Shown piece after piece: positions 1 to 8,207 of a stretch of 64,000 nucleotides of DNA. The notes under the pieces are model-generated. The model saw only the letters and a program-made list of their open reading frames with translations. It had not been told where the DNA came from and made no database searches. Source of the stretch: Paenibacillus yonginensis (GTDB taxonomy: Bacteria; Bacillota; Bacilli; Paenibacillales; Paenibacillaceae). The stretch spans positions 1,803,501-1,867,500 of the forward strand of contig NZ_CP014167.1 in the NCBI RefSeq assembly GCF_001685395.1, given 5' to 3'. A program made the position numbers and the translations under genes. Numbering within the stretch: the first letter of the stretch is position 1; the number at the start of each line of letters is the position of its first letter.

Positions 1-1375
1 CCGACTCTACCATCGTCTGAATTTGTGTGGAAACCTCCGGATACTTGTCGTTAGCCGGTCTGAATTCCGCATTATTCAGGTACTCTGTCGCAATTTCATT
101 AAACGGCATGGACGTGTATTCCGGATCTTTGGCCACATCGGCGCGGACCGTAATGTTGCCGAGCCCGATGACCAGCTTCTTGGAATTCTCTTTGTTCAGC
201 GCGAACTTAATGAAATCCCAAGCCTCTTCCTTGTGCTGGCCGTTCTTCGGCAGGGACAAAGCCCATCCGCCGGCAAGCGTGATGCTGCCAGGCTCTTGCC
301 CTTTGCTAGTCGGCATTGGCGCGAATCCGAGCACGTCTTTATATTCCGGCCAAGGGGCGGCTCCGCCTTCGATATAGTTGCCGGTAATCCAGGAGCCGTC
401 GAGCAGAATGCCCAGTTTGCCTTTTGGCATGTATTCACGGGTTGCCGTATTGCCGGCCTGCCCGTTCAGCACTTTGGACAAAGGCGGACCCAGCTTCTCC
501 TTATTGATCGTCTGAATGAAATTCAAGGAATCCAGAATGCCCTGGCTTTTCACCGTCCATTTGCCGGTGGCGTCGTCAATGAGACGTTCCCCTGTTCCAT
601 ACAGCAGCATTTCATAGGTCTGCATGGAGGTGGCTTCGCCCGTCGCTTTGCCCATATTCATCCAGAACGGCACAACGTCTTTGCCGGCCTTCTCTTTTAA
701 GGTCCGGGCTGCATCCAGCACTTCATCCCAGGTCTTCGGCTGCCAGTCCTCCGGCAATCCGACCTGCTTGAACAGCTCTTTGTTGTACCACAGCCCGCGG
801 GAATCTGTATTGTAAGGAACGCCGTACACCTTGCCGTCACTGGCCGTTACGCCTTTTTTCATCGCTTCGATAAACGATCCGTTGGTCCAGTCCTCCCAAG
901 CGTTCACCTGATCGTCGATCGGCTCAAGAAAGCCTGCGCTGGCATCGGAGTTGAGGATAAACGTATCCTCCGTAACGATGTCCGGGGCAGTATCTTTGGA
1001 TTTCAGAGCCAAAGCGACTTTGGCAAAATAATCACCTTCCGAGGCCTGAATCGGCGTAGGTTTGACTTCGACATTTTTATTCGGATAAGCAGCGGCCATT
1101 TCCTGAATCCATTTATAGAAAGCCCCGTTCTCCCCGATTCCGTCATCCCGGTAGGTTAAGGTCAGAACCGTTTTGGCTGCGCTTCCCCCATTGCTGCTTC
1201 CACCGCCCGTATCCGTGCCGCTGTTTGTGCTTCCTCCTCCTGCATTGGCCGACTGGCCTGCCTGCTCCCCGTTCGCGCTGCCGCCGCTATTACCACTTGA
1301 GCAGCCGCTAAATAGTAAGGCGATTGTTAACATACTGGCCGTCAGAAACCCTAGTTTTCTTGTTCTGGCTGACAT
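1..1375 (-). CDS. Sugar ABC transporter substrate-binding lipoprotein (family 1), C-terminus cut by window edge
   Basis: The ATG at 1375 follows a GGGGAGG Shine-Dalgarno. The first ~25 residues form a lipoprotein signal ending in the lipobox LFSGC (Cys ~25), followed by a Ser/Gly/Asn-rich linker to about residue 65. The rest reads as a family 1 extracellular solute-binding protein: segments such as KVYGVPYNTDSRGLWYNKEL and LAGGWALSLPKNGQHKEEAW are typical of MalE-like sugar binders. About 458 codons are visible, close to the full family length, so only a short C-terminal piece is missing. It is expected to sit on the outer face of the membrane and deliver a sugar or oligosaccharide to an ABC permease, which would lie outside the window. 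A cre-like box 37 bases upstream suggests CcpA control. The exact sugar cannot be read from the sequence. Confidence 0.88.
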   Translation of the reverse strand, partial: MSARTRKLGFLTASMLTIALLFSGCSSGNSGGSANGEQAGQSANAGGGSTNSGTDTGGGSSNGGSAAKTVLTLTYRDDGIGENGAFYKWIQEMAAAYPNKNVEVKPTPIQASEGDYFAKVALALKSKDTAPDIVTEDTFILNSDASAGFLEPIDDQVNAWEDWTNGSFIEAMKKGVTASDGKVYGVPYNTDSRGLWYNKELFKQVGLPEDWQPKTWDEVLDAARTLKEKAGKDVVPFWMNMGKATGEATSMQTYEMLLYGTGERLIDDATGKWTVKSQGILDSLNFIQTINKEKLGPPLSKVLNGQAGNTATREYMPKGKLGILLDGSWITGNYIEGGAAPWPEYKDVLGFAPMPTSKGQEPGSITLAGGWALSLPKNGQHKEEAWDFIKFALNKENSKKLVIGLGNITVRADVAKDPEYTSMPFNEIATEYLNNAEFRPANDKYPEVSTQIQTMVES

Positions 1376-1411
1376 TGGTCTGCCTCCCCTTGGATTGAAT
1401 CCGCTGTATTC

Positions 1412-1425
1412 TGAAAGCGTATTCT
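1412..1425 (-). promoter_or_regulatory. Candidate cre (CcpA-binding) box
   Basis: TGAAAGCGTATTCT fits the Bacillus cre consensus TGNAANCGNWNNCW at every position. It lies 37-50 bases upstream of the start codon of the sugar-binding lipoprotein gene, where CcpA could block transcription. The match is read by eye and the promoter itself is not clearly resolved, so binding is inferred. Confidence 0.5.
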
Positions 1426-1520
1426 TTTTGTGGTAATACATCCTATTGGGCTTATGCTTGGATTATTCGAATTTTTCTTGAACACAGAGGCCGCTTCGTT
1501 CCGGATTCCTGCGGAGGATA

Positions 1521-1555
1521 TAAAGAAAACCGCCGCTTCGGAGGAAGCGACGGCT
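1521..1555 (-). terminator. Intrinsic terminator after the radical SAM gene
   Basis: On the minus strand a 10-bp stem (GCGTCGCTTC-type arm at 1544-1553 pairing with 1530-1539, one mismatch) with a short loop is followed by TTTTCTTT. It lies 220 bases downstream of the radical SAM stop codon. Confidence 0.6.
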
Positions 1556-1777
1556 TAAAGGCATCTGCAGCAGGCGGATGCGGGTTCAATTTTTACGTCA
1601 CACCATTTTAACCCCTGCTCGGAATAAAAATGCTTGACCATCTGATCGGGGTACCTGGAATTAGCCGACATCGGTGATTTCAGTTCCTTGATTTCCTGTC
1701 CTTATCCCTGTCTCCATCTAACAATGAAATGGCTGCTGGGTTTTGATATTCCGTGCTGTCCGTTACAAAAAGGGCTG

Positions 1778-2740
1778 TTAAACCGTCTGATCCTCCGGAA
1801 ATAAAGCGGTCAGGGCCGGACACGGCTGCTTCTTCAGAAAATCTGCCAGAGGGGCTGGCATGTAGTCCTCCTCATACAGCCGGGCTAAAGAAGTGCCTTT
1901 GTAAACATTGCCGATCTTGACCGGATAACATAACTCGGAGATCAGCAGATCCCCGTTGCCATGGAGGTGGAGCTGTTTCTTCCCTTCAATACAGTTAGGA
2001 AAATAAACCCCCGGCGCTTCCTTAAACCCCAGCTTGTCCATAAACCGGTCCATACAGGTAAAATAAAGCGTCATATCGTCCTGTTTCATGTCAATCAGCT
2101 CTTGCACGGCCTGCTGAAGCCGGTCTCTGGCCGCAATCGCCCGCCAGCCGGTATGATTCATGACAATACTGTTCTGGATTTCATGAATCCGGACTCCCAG
2201 GCTGTAGACATCCTCATGGATAGCGCGCATCTTATCCTGCGTTTCTTCGAACAGCAGCGTCTCCAGTACGGTATCCACAGCCGAATCCTGGGCGAACCGA
2301 AGGATATTCTCACGAATTTTTTTGTAAACGGACGGGTGAATGCCGTAATAGGCCGAGAACGCTTCGGCATTCGTAAAATTAAAGGACATATGGATGCTTG
2401 TCAGACCGGCGTCCGATAAAGCAGCGATCCGCCGCGGATTCAGCAGGCTGCCGTTTGAGTTCAGCTGCGTGTGAATGCCGCGTGAAGAACAGTAGCGGAC
2501 AACCTCCAGGCAATCGTCATATTTCAGCGTCACTTCGCCGCCGGAAAGGCGTACCCGCTTAAGCGTCGGGACCTCCTCCAGCACCCGGATCACGGATTTG
2601 GCATGGATCGCTTCTCCATCGTTTCTTTGATACGCACAGCAATAGTCGCAGCGGAAATTGCAATTGGAGGTGATGCCGACCTCCAGTCCTTCAAGCGCAA
2701 ACCGATCCGGCTGCTCAAGCTCCAAAGCTTTATAAGTCAC
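1778..2740 (-). CDS. Radical SAM protein with C-terminal twitch/SPASM-like region
   Basis: The protein carries the radical SAM cluster motif CNFRCDYC (CX3CX2C) near its N-terminus, a GGE-type SAM-binding motif (RLSGGEVTL) and a (beta/alpha)6-type pattern. A C-terminal region with extra cysteines (PNCIEGKK and ISELCYPVKIGNV) resembles the auxiliary-cluster twitch or SPASM domains of MoaA-like and peptide-modifying enzymes. I chose the GTG at 2740 because AAAGGAGG stands 9 bases before it; an in-frame ATG at 2779 has no ribosome-binding site. That gives 320 residues. No precursor peptide gene, transporter or partner enzyme is adjacent, so the substrate is unknown. It is flanked by terminators on both sides and is probably transcribed alone. 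Confidence 0.8.
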   Translation of the reverse strand: MTYKALELEQPDRFALEGLEVGITSNCNFRCDYCCAYQRNDGEAIHAKSVIRVLEEVPTLKRVRLSGGEVTLKYDDCLEVVRYCSSRGIHTQLNSNGSLLNPRRIAALSDAGLTSIHMSFNFTNAEAFSAYYGIHPSVYKKIRENILRFAQDSAVDTVLETLLFEETQDKMRAIHEDVYSLGVRIHEIQNSIVMNHTGWRAIAARDRLQQAVQELIDMKQDDMTLYFTCMDRFMDKLGFKEAPGVYFPNCIEGKKQLHLHGNGDLLISELCYPVKIGNVYKGTSLARLYEEDYMPAPLADFLKKQPCPALTALFPEDQTV

Positions 2741-2849
2741 GTTATGTAGCCTCCTTTGTAGATAAGCCTTGCATGGCAAGTTGGGCTTAATCTATCAAAG
2801 TATACCTGGCCTAACGCCTTTCGCCTGTGACCTATTTCCCGAACCCATA

Positions 2850-2880
2850 GAATAACCCGAAGCTATGCTTCGGGTTTTCT
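2850..2880 (-). terminator. Terminator between the chemoreceptor and radical SAM genes
   Basis: A perfect 10-bp stem AACCCGAAGC/GCTTCGGGTT (2854-2863 and 2867-2876) has a 3-base loop. It is followed on the minus strand by TTATTCTAT and on the plus strand by TTCT. It lies 20 bases after the stop of the chemoreceptor gene. Confidence 0.8.
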
Positions 2881-2900
2881 AAATTCATTCAGGCAGAACC

Positions 2901-4415
2901 TTACACGGCCAAATCCAGCCCAACTACTCCAACCGTTTCCCCTTGCCCATTCACGATGGCCTTGGACAGCGTAATACAGGACCGTTTCGTGATAGCAGAG
3001 ACATAAGGCCTGGAGACAAAAGCTCCCTGTTCCATCGCACCGATCCACCAGTCCCGGCGTCTGGCATTGAGCAGTCCTGCCGCAGGCTCGGAGAAAATAA
3101 ACGTCCCGTCCGTATGATTGGACCAAATGGCCTGGATATCTTCTGTTCGGGACAGATAAGAAGTTAATACTGCTTGATGCTGCTCCGGATCTAGAACCCA
3201 GAGCTTCTCATTGGCTGCTATCGTTTCAAGAATAGCCTGCATCTCCTGCAGCTTGCCTGCATATAAAGTTTCTCCCGCCTCGGTTGTTCCTGCGATTTCC
3301 AGTACGGATTGGTGCAGTGCTTCCGATTCTTTCAGCAGGTTCTCGCTGACTTCATTCAGCTGGTTGATCTGCTCCCGCTGTTTGGTCACCTGTTCCAGCG
3401 TCAAATCCACGTTGCTGATCGTTTCGTTCACAATCTGAACCGCGTCATTCAATTTACCCGACGTTTGTTCGATCAGACGGTTCTGGCTCTCCGCCGCGCT
3501 TAAGGTCTCAGTGACAACGCCCTCTACTTCTTTCACCCGCTCTGCCACTGTTTCTAGCCGGTTGTGAATGGCTTCTACGTCCTTAACGCCGAGTTTGACG
3601 GCGGATTGCTCTTTCTTCACGGAATCAGCCACTTCTTTCACTTGGGTGGTCAGCTCTCTTAATAGCGAAGTCGACTGTTCCACTGAATCCTTGCTTTGGT
3701 CGGCAAGCTTCCGAATGCGGCCTGCTACAACCGCAAATCCTCTGCCCTCCTCCCCGGCCCTGGCCGCTTCAATCGAAGCATTTAAGGCCAGCAGCGAAGT
3801 CTCTTCAACAATACCGTTAATCAAAGCGTTGATCTGCTCAACCTTGGAGATTTGTTCGTTCAGCTGTCCGAATTTCTGGCGCATTTGACTGCCCTGCTGC
3901 TCCAGCTGGTCCATAACCGAACGGGTATTATGTATTGATTCCAGCATCTCGCCAACCCCGCGGCTGGTATCCTGCATATTTCCGCCAAGCCGGTCCGTAA
4001 GCTCCGAAATCTGTTCGGTAGCAGCGGCAGCTTCTTTCATTTTGTAGAAAGACTCTTCCATATTGGCTTTGGCTTCATAACTTCGCTGCCTCAATTCCAT
4101 TTCATAAGCGTGAGAGTAATCGGCTGTCTGCTGAAGCCCATCGGTATGCCTGCTGATTTCCTCCAAAGCGCCGTGCAGCCGGTCGGCCGTGACATAAATT
4201 TCGTTCCCTAATTGTTTAATTTCTTCTCTTGAACGGGTCAAATCGTGTCTAAGGCTCTTCAGCCCCCGCTCACTGTACAGCAGTCCGCCGGCTGTCAGCA
4301 GCAAAACAGCGCCCAGGATAACCTTGTGCCCCCAAAACATGTCAATAAACAAGCAATAAACAAACAAGACGGCTAAAACAACGGCAAACCAGATCAAGCT
4401 GCGGCGAAACTTCAT
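2901..4415 (-). CDS. Methyl-accepting chemotaxis protein with C-terminal PDC-like sensor
   Basis: This is a 504-residue receptor. The N-terminus has two closely spaced membrane helices (about 7-25 and 30-47) with almost no external loop. A long coiled-coil signalling domain follows, whose hairpin tip ([20 protein letters not shown], about 205-225) is the conserved CheA/CheW contact region. After the coiled coil, residues ~385-504 form a separate globular domain with [21 protein letters not shown] and [10 protein letters not shown] segments, which resembles the PDC/Cache sensor fold. With this topology the sensor would be cytoplasmic, so the protein may read an internal signal. Start ATG at 4415 follows GGGGGAA. 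It stands alone, with its own terminator and a long upstream noncoding stretch. Confidence 0.85.
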   Translation of the reverse strand: MKFRRSLIWFAVVLAVLFVYCLFIDMFWGHKVILGAVLLLTAGGLLYSERGLKSLRHDLTRSREEIKQLGNEIYVTADRLHGALEEISRHTDGLQQTADYSHAYEMELRQRSYEAKANMEESFYKMKEAAAATEQISELTDRLGGNMQDTSRGVGEMLESIHNTRSVMDQLEQQGSQMRQKFGQLNEQISKVEQINALINGIVEETSLLALNASIEAARAGEEGRGFAVVAGRIRKLADQSKDSVEQSTSLLRELTTQVKEVADSVKKEQSAVKLGVKDVEAIHNRLETVAERVKEVEGVVTETLSAAESQNRLIEQTSGKLNDAVQIVNETISNVDLTLEQVTKQREQINQLNEVSENLLKESEALHQSVLEIAGTTEAGETLYAGKLQEMQAILETIAANEKLWVLDPEQHQAVLTSYLSRTEDIQAIWSNHTDGTFIFSEPAAGLLNARRRDWWIGAMEQGAFVSRPYVSAITKRSCITLSKAIVNGQGETVGVVGLDLAV

Positions 4416-5057
4416 GATGATTCCCCCTACTCTCTGTTAAATGTGAGGATAGCCCTATTCTGTAGGTCTATTTGCTTACATGTTATATTTCCTCACAGTA
4501 TAGCAGTTGAGAGAGCAAGAGGAAATAGTTTCCTTCTATTTTCTACAATAAAGCATTAAAGTTTTAGCGCTAAGCTTTCATCGGAATAACTGAACAAACA
4601 ATTAGTTTACATAATTTAATTATTGGAAACTCTGCACTAGGCTCCTTTTAACCAGTAAAGCGACTAAAGTAGAAGATTTGTGAGTAGAAGCTAGGTTCGT
4701 TTGGTTTGTTATTGTGAATTTTTCATATGTTGTAATATTATAATAAGAGGGAATTAAGAGAAGTTTTGTCGGTATTTGACCGGAATTGGTTTAGGGTTGT
4801 CAGCCTAGGAAGGACAGCTTCTAAATGAAGCAAATAAGGGCGTTTATTGCGGATTTGTGGATTTTAAGCTTCAAAAAGGGTTGGTTCTCTAAGTTTGTTT
4901 ATAAGGTTAAATAATATATATTATGTTAACTTATAGAGTACAAACACAACTCCCTTCCTCCTGATCTCGATGCCCTCTTTAAATAAAAAAACGGACAAGA
5001 CCGGCTATGTGCAGCCCATCTCATCCGTAATCTCATCCGTTTGGAGCTTTTCTTATT
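4416..5057. other. AT-rich noncoding stretch of 642 bases
   Basis: This is visibly more AT-rich than its neighbours and shows no reading frame with a ribosome-binding site and coding character. It must contain the chemoreceptor promoter near its left end, though no clean sigma-A or sigma-D motif stands out, and the YebC-family terminator at its right end. The middle (about 4560-4950) holds short inverted motifs such as AGCTTCTAAATGAAGC and a later AAGCTTCAAA, without clear terminal repeats. Confidence 0.5.
4984..5028 (-). terminator. Terminator after the YebC-family gene
   Basis: On the minus strand ACGGA pairs with TCCGT around an inner GGCT/AGCC stem, followed directly by seven T residues. 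The hairpin is imperfect but well placed 30 bases downstream of the stop codon. Confidence 0.5.
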
Positions 5058-5780
5058 TTATTCGTCGCCAAAATCAACGTTGTGATAAACCTGCTGCACG
5101 TCTTCCAAATCCTCAAGCGCATCGATCAGCTTCTCGAATTGGGCGACCGCATCTCCTTCCAGGGTTACATAGGTTTGCGGAATCATCGACAGCTCGGCTA
5201 CTGTAAACTCGGCAACACCGGCGTTTTTGAGCGCTTCTTGAACGGCATGGAATTGATCCGGTTCCGCATAAACGATCACCGCTTCATCTTCTTCCAGAAC
5301 GTCGCGCACATCCACATCGCCTTCGATCAGGATTTCCATCACTTCGTCTGCCGTTTTGCCTTCAAGGCCAATTACTGCAGTCGGATCGAACATATAGGAT
5401 ACAGAGCCGCTGACGCCCATATTCCCGCCGTTTTTGTTGAAAGCGGAACGAACTTCAGGTGCGGTGCGGTTCACATTGTTGGTCAAAGCGTCCACGATAA
5501 TCATCGAGCCGCTTGGTCCAAAACCTTCATAACGCAGCTCGACATAAGTTTCGTCTCCGCTGCCCTTCGCTTTATCCAGCGCGCGATCGATGATCGCTTT
5601 TGGCACGTTATAGGTTTTGGCACGCTCCAATACGACCTTCAGAGCACGGTTGGATTCCGGGTCCGGCTCGCCTTTCTTGGCGGCTACGTAAATTTCAACG
5701 CCGAATTTGGCATAAACCCGGCTTGTATTTGCGTCTTTAGAAGCTTTCTTCTCTTTAATATTATTCCACTTACGACCCAT
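5058..5780 (-). CDS. YebC/PmpR family regulator or translation factor
   Basis: The 240-residue protein starting [17 protein letters not shown] has the hallmarks of the YebC/TACO1 family: [34 protein letters not shown] and VSYMFDP. The opening residues resemble the YeeN/YeeI branch more than canonical YebC. Members bind DNA as regulators in some bacteria and help translate difficult (proline-rich) stretches in others. I chose the ATG at 5780, preceded by AAAGTGGGA. The reading frame stays open further upstream to 5882, but that extension crosses the likely promoter and is not family-like. It is separated from the upstream GNAT gene by its own promoter. Confidence 0.88.
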   Translation of the reverse strand: MGRKWNNIKEKKASKDANTSRVYAKFGVEIYVAAKKGEPDPESNRALKVVLERAKTYNVPKAIIDRALDKAKGSGDETYVELRYEGFGPSGSMIIVDALTNNVNRTAPEVRSAFNKNGGNMGVSGSVSYMFDPTAVIGLEGKTADEVMEILIEGDVDVRDVLEEDEAVIVYAEPDQFHAVQEALKNAGVAEFTVAELSMIPQTYVTLEGDAVAQFEKLIDALEDLEDVQQVYHNVDFGDE

Positions 5781-5846
5781 TACCAATCCCACTTTCTCGT
5801 CTTGAAATGATATAATCTTGCTTTTAAGTACAAATATACCTTGTTC

Positions 5847-5876
5847 ATTATATCCCTTTTGCCGTCCTTTGAACAA
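5847..5876 (-). promoter_or_regulatory. Putative sigma-A promoter of the YebC-family gene
   Basis: On the minus strand TTGTTC and TATAAT are 18 bases apart, with the -10 perfect and the -35 weak. The leader to the start codon would be about 60 bases. Confidence 0.5.
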
Positions 5877-5894
5877 GTCCAAATGGAGGCGTGC

Positions 5895-6404
5895 CTATCG
5901 CGGGTTATGGCTGCCCTCCGCCTCGAAGAACTGGACCGTATTCCCGCTGCCCTGCTTCACTTTCTCCCGGTAATGGCCGGACGTATAGGCAGACACCGTT
6001 GAACGCCAGAAGGACTGGGCCCTGGTGTTCGCCTGGAGCTGGGAGATGAACCAGCGGCCCGGGTAACGGTCAAAGAGCGCCCAGGCGGCGCTGCGGCCGA
6101 TGCCTTGGCGGCGGAATCTTTTTAAGACAAAGAACTCGGCCATATAATGCTCCCCGTCCGGATGCATCGGCGGATGATCGACCAAAGCAAACCCGGCCAA
6201 ATGCTCGCCGTAACGGAACAGGAAGGCTTCGTATTGGGCATCCGCGCCGTTATAATATTTCTCAAGTCCCGGATAAGGCTGGAATTTGCCGTTATCTTCC
6301 ACCTGAATATCCAGATAGGCCGTAAAATCATAAAAATAAAACTGCATCAGGTTGTGCAGAATTCCGGATTGGCCGGCTGCAACTGGTTCCAACACGATTT
6401 TCAT
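5895..6404 (-). CDS. GNAT family N-acetyltransferase
   Basis: The 169-residue protein MKIVLEPVAAG... shows GNAT topology. The acetyl-CoA-binding region reads FFVLKRFRRQGIGRSAAWAL (R-x-x-G-x-G/A), preceded by the beta-strand HYMAEFFVL and followed by the late strand FISQLQANTRAQSFWRS. The acceptor substrate is not evident. I chose the ATG at 6404 because GGCGGGAG lies just before it and the homologous fold starts here; the open frame extends to 6458 without a ribosome site. It lies in the same direction as the YebC-family gene but has a promoter between them, and it is divergent from xerS. Confidence 0.78.
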   Translation of the reverse strand: MKIVLEPVAAGQSGILHNLMQFYFYDFTAYLDIQVEDNGKFQPYPGLEKYYNGADAQYEAFLFRYGEHLAGFALVDHPPMHPDGEHYMAEFFVLKRFRRQGIGRSAAWALFDRYPGRWFISQLQANTRAQSFWRSTVSAYTSGHYREKVKQGSGNTVQFFEAEGSHNPR

Positions 6405-6420
6405 AGGCTCCCGCCTTTCC

Positions 6421-6449
6421 TTAAAGTAGGTGGATGATTGTGGTAGAAT
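6421..6449 (+). promoter_or_regulatory. Putative promoter of xerS (extended -10)
   Basis: TTAAAG and TAGAAT are 17 bases apart, with a TGG extension in front of the -10. The xerS start codon lies 37 bases downstream. The -35 is weak, so the call rests on the extended -10. Confidence 0.4.
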
Positions 6450-6486
6450 AGTGAGCACAGGCTCAAATGGAGAAAAGGTGATTTAA

Positions 6487-7569
6487 ATGAACATTCAAAA
6501 AGGTATCGACCGCGGCAAGCTGGATGAAAAGGTCATCCACATGCCTTGGTTTGTCCAGCAGTTTATCGACTATAAACTCCCGGATCTGTCGCCGTCCACC
6601 CTGCTGGAGTACGTCCGGGACTACGAACAATTTTTTGGCTGGCTCAGGGCGGAAGGTCTTAGCCAGGCGGAAAGCAACAAAGACGTGACGCTGCAGGAGC
6701 TTGAAGTCCTCCATATGGAGAGCATTGTCAGCTACCGCCTTCATTTAGGCACGCGAACACAAGGCACCAACAGCCGGGTTACCGTATCGCGGAAGCTCTC
6801 CTCGCTGCGCTCTTTGTTCCATTATCTAAGCCAAATTGCAGAAGACGAGCATTTCTATCCGCTGCTGAAACGCAATATTATGGCCAAGGTCGAGGTGAAG
6901 CGCATTCACAAACCCAAGGATACCGCCGCCAAACTCAAGGGCAAAATTCTTGAAGAAGATGAGCTGAATGAGTTTGTGGCTTATATCCATGAGCATTACC
7001 GCAAAGATATCGAGAACAACAAACAGGCGCTGCATGCCTTCGAAATGAACCGCGAGCGTGACGCCTGTATCGCCAGTCTGATTCTGAATTCCGGTCTCCG
7101 CGTATCCGAGGTGGTCAATTTGAACATAGATGATCTCGACTTGGCCAACAAAATGCTGTATGTGTACCGGAAAGGCAATAACGAAGAAACGTTCAAAACC
7201 CCGGTCTACTTCCGGGAACAGGCCCGTGACGACTTGATGGAATATATGAACCTGAGAACGACCCGTTACCGGACGCCCAAGCGGGAGAAAGCCCTGTTCA
7301 TTGCTCTGCCCAACGGGGCAACGGAAGGCAAACGCATGACCAAACGGGCCATCCAGGCTATGATTATTAAATACGCCAAACGGTTTGGCAAACCCTATTT
7401 GACCGTTCACAAGCTGCGGCATTCGTTCGCTACCGACTATTATCTTCAGAACGATATTTACAAGACGAAAGAGCAGCTCGGCCATGCCTCAACGGAGACA
7501 ACGGAAATTTATGCCCACCTGACCGACAAAACGATGTCCGAAGCGATTGAGCGCCGAACGGAAACTTAA
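6487..7569 (+). CDS. xerS: Tyrosine recombinase XerS
   Basis: The 360-residue site-specific recombinase has a SAM-like N-terminal core-binding domain (about 20-125) and a C-terminal catalytic domain. All catalytic residues are visible: Arg205 in GLRVSEV, Lys229 in YRKGNN, His308 and Arg311 in HKLRHS, His333 in LGH and the nucleophile Tyr342 in IYAH. Length and motifs match the single-chain XerS family rather than the ~300-residue XerC/XerD. XerS resolves chromosome dimers at a dif-like site in streptococci and is also found in Bacillus-group genomes. AGGTG stands 7 bases before the ATG. It has its own promoter and terminator. No mobile-element borders flank it, so it looks like a resident gene. 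Confidence 0.9.
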   Translation: MNIQKGIDRGKLDEKVIHMPWFVQQFIDYKLPDLSPSTLLEYVRDYEQFFGWLRAEGLSQAESNKDVTLQELEVLHMESIVSYRLHLGTRTQGTNSRVTVSRKLSSLRSLFHYLSQIAEDEHFYPLLKRNIMAKVEVKRIHKPKDTAAKLKGKILEEDELNEFVAYIHEHYRKDIENNKQALHAFEMNRERDACIASLILNSGLRVSEVVNLNIDDLDLANKMLYVYRKGNNEETFKTPVYFREQARDDLMEYMNLRTTRYRTPKREKALFIALPNGATEGKRMTKRAIQAMIIKYAKRFGKPYLTVHKLRHSFATDYYLQNDIYKTKEQLGHASTETTEIYAHLTDKTMSEAIERRTET

Positions 7570-7625
7570 TCGTAAAAATATTTCCGTGACCGTGCAGCAG
7601 ACAGCACTCGTTCTTCGCTTCGTTA

Positions 7626-7651
7626 AGCCCCTGCTGTGGGGCTATTTTTTA
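7626..7651 (+). terminator. Intrinsic terminator after xerS
   Basis: AGCCCC/GGGGCT with a 6-base loop is followed by ATTTTTTAT. It overlaps the last bases of the convergent mobB gene. Confidence 0.85.
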
Positions 7652-8199
7652 TGCTGCGCGTCCCCGATTTGCCCGGCCAGCCATTCGGCCAAGCGGGCGG
7701 ATTCGCCCAGCTTGAAGCCGGGCACCCCTGCTGCTGCGGCGCCTAATTCTTGGATCGCATCGGAAGCATGAAGGGCTTCCCAGCATACAACCGCTGCGAT
7801 CCCGGTGCATTCCCGGATAAGCGACAAATCTTCCGGGCTGCGGAGCATCACGATTTTGGGATACGCCTCCCGCTTGAATCCCTCCACGATCACCAAATCG
7901 GCTTCGCCAAATCTGGCCAGCAGCTCGTCCAGAGAACGGCCCTGCTCTTCGATCACTGCGGTTCTGCGGGCTGAAGCAATCGCTACGGCAGCCGCCCCGG
8001 CCTGCGTCATTCGCCAGGAATCGGTTCCGGCATGATCGACGTCAAACTCATGTCCATCATGTTTGATTACCCCTACCTTCAGGCCCCTGGCGCTAAAATA
8101 GCGAACCAGATATTCGGCCAGCGTAGTTTTGCCGCTGTTCTTGTAACCTGCAATCTGGAGTACAACAGGTTTCCTTGAAGCCATTCCTTTCACCAACAT
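7642..8199 (-). CDS. mobB: Molybdopterin-guanine dinucleotide biosynthesis adaptor MobB
   Basis: This 185-residue P-loop GTPase-like protein has Walker A GYKNSGKTT near residue 18-26, followed by IKHDGHEFDVDHAGTDSWRM, the diagnostic MobB segment, and LVIVEGFKREAYPKI. MobB helps MobA attach GMP to molybdopterin to make the bis-MGD cofactor. The ATG at 8199 lies 8 bases after the moeA stop, with a GGGGG tract overlapping the moeA end as ribosome site. It therefore forms a two-gene unit with moeA. Its 3' end overlaps the xerS terminator. The sequence is complete and normal in length. Confidence 0.92.
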   Translation of the reverse strand: MLVKGMASRKPVVLQIAGYKNSGKTTLAEYLVRYFSARGLKVGVIKHDGHEFDVDHAGTDSWRMTQAGAAAVAIASARRTAVIEEQGRSLDELLARFGEADLVIVEGFKREAYPKIVMLRSPEDLSLIRECTGIAAVVCWEALHASDAIQELGAAAAGVPGFKLGESARLAEWLAGQIGDAQHKK

Positions 8200-8207
8200 C
8201 GAGTCAT

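Larger units (their letters stand above)
1376..1777. other. Intergenic stretch between two minus-strand genes
   Basis: This 402-base gap holds the leader of the sugar-binding protein gene (cre-like box at 1412-1425) and a terminator-like hairpin at 1521-1555 for the upstream radical SAM gene. The remaining part, about 1560-1777, has stop codons in all frames and no ribosome-binding site with a credible reading frame. I see nothing else in it. Confidence 0.6.

Noticed and set aside
6487..7569. XerS as the integrase of a mobile element
   Set aside because: No attachment repeats, cargo genes or tRNA target lie around it. It has the length and motifs of the resident XerS family, although no dif-like site was recognised nearby.
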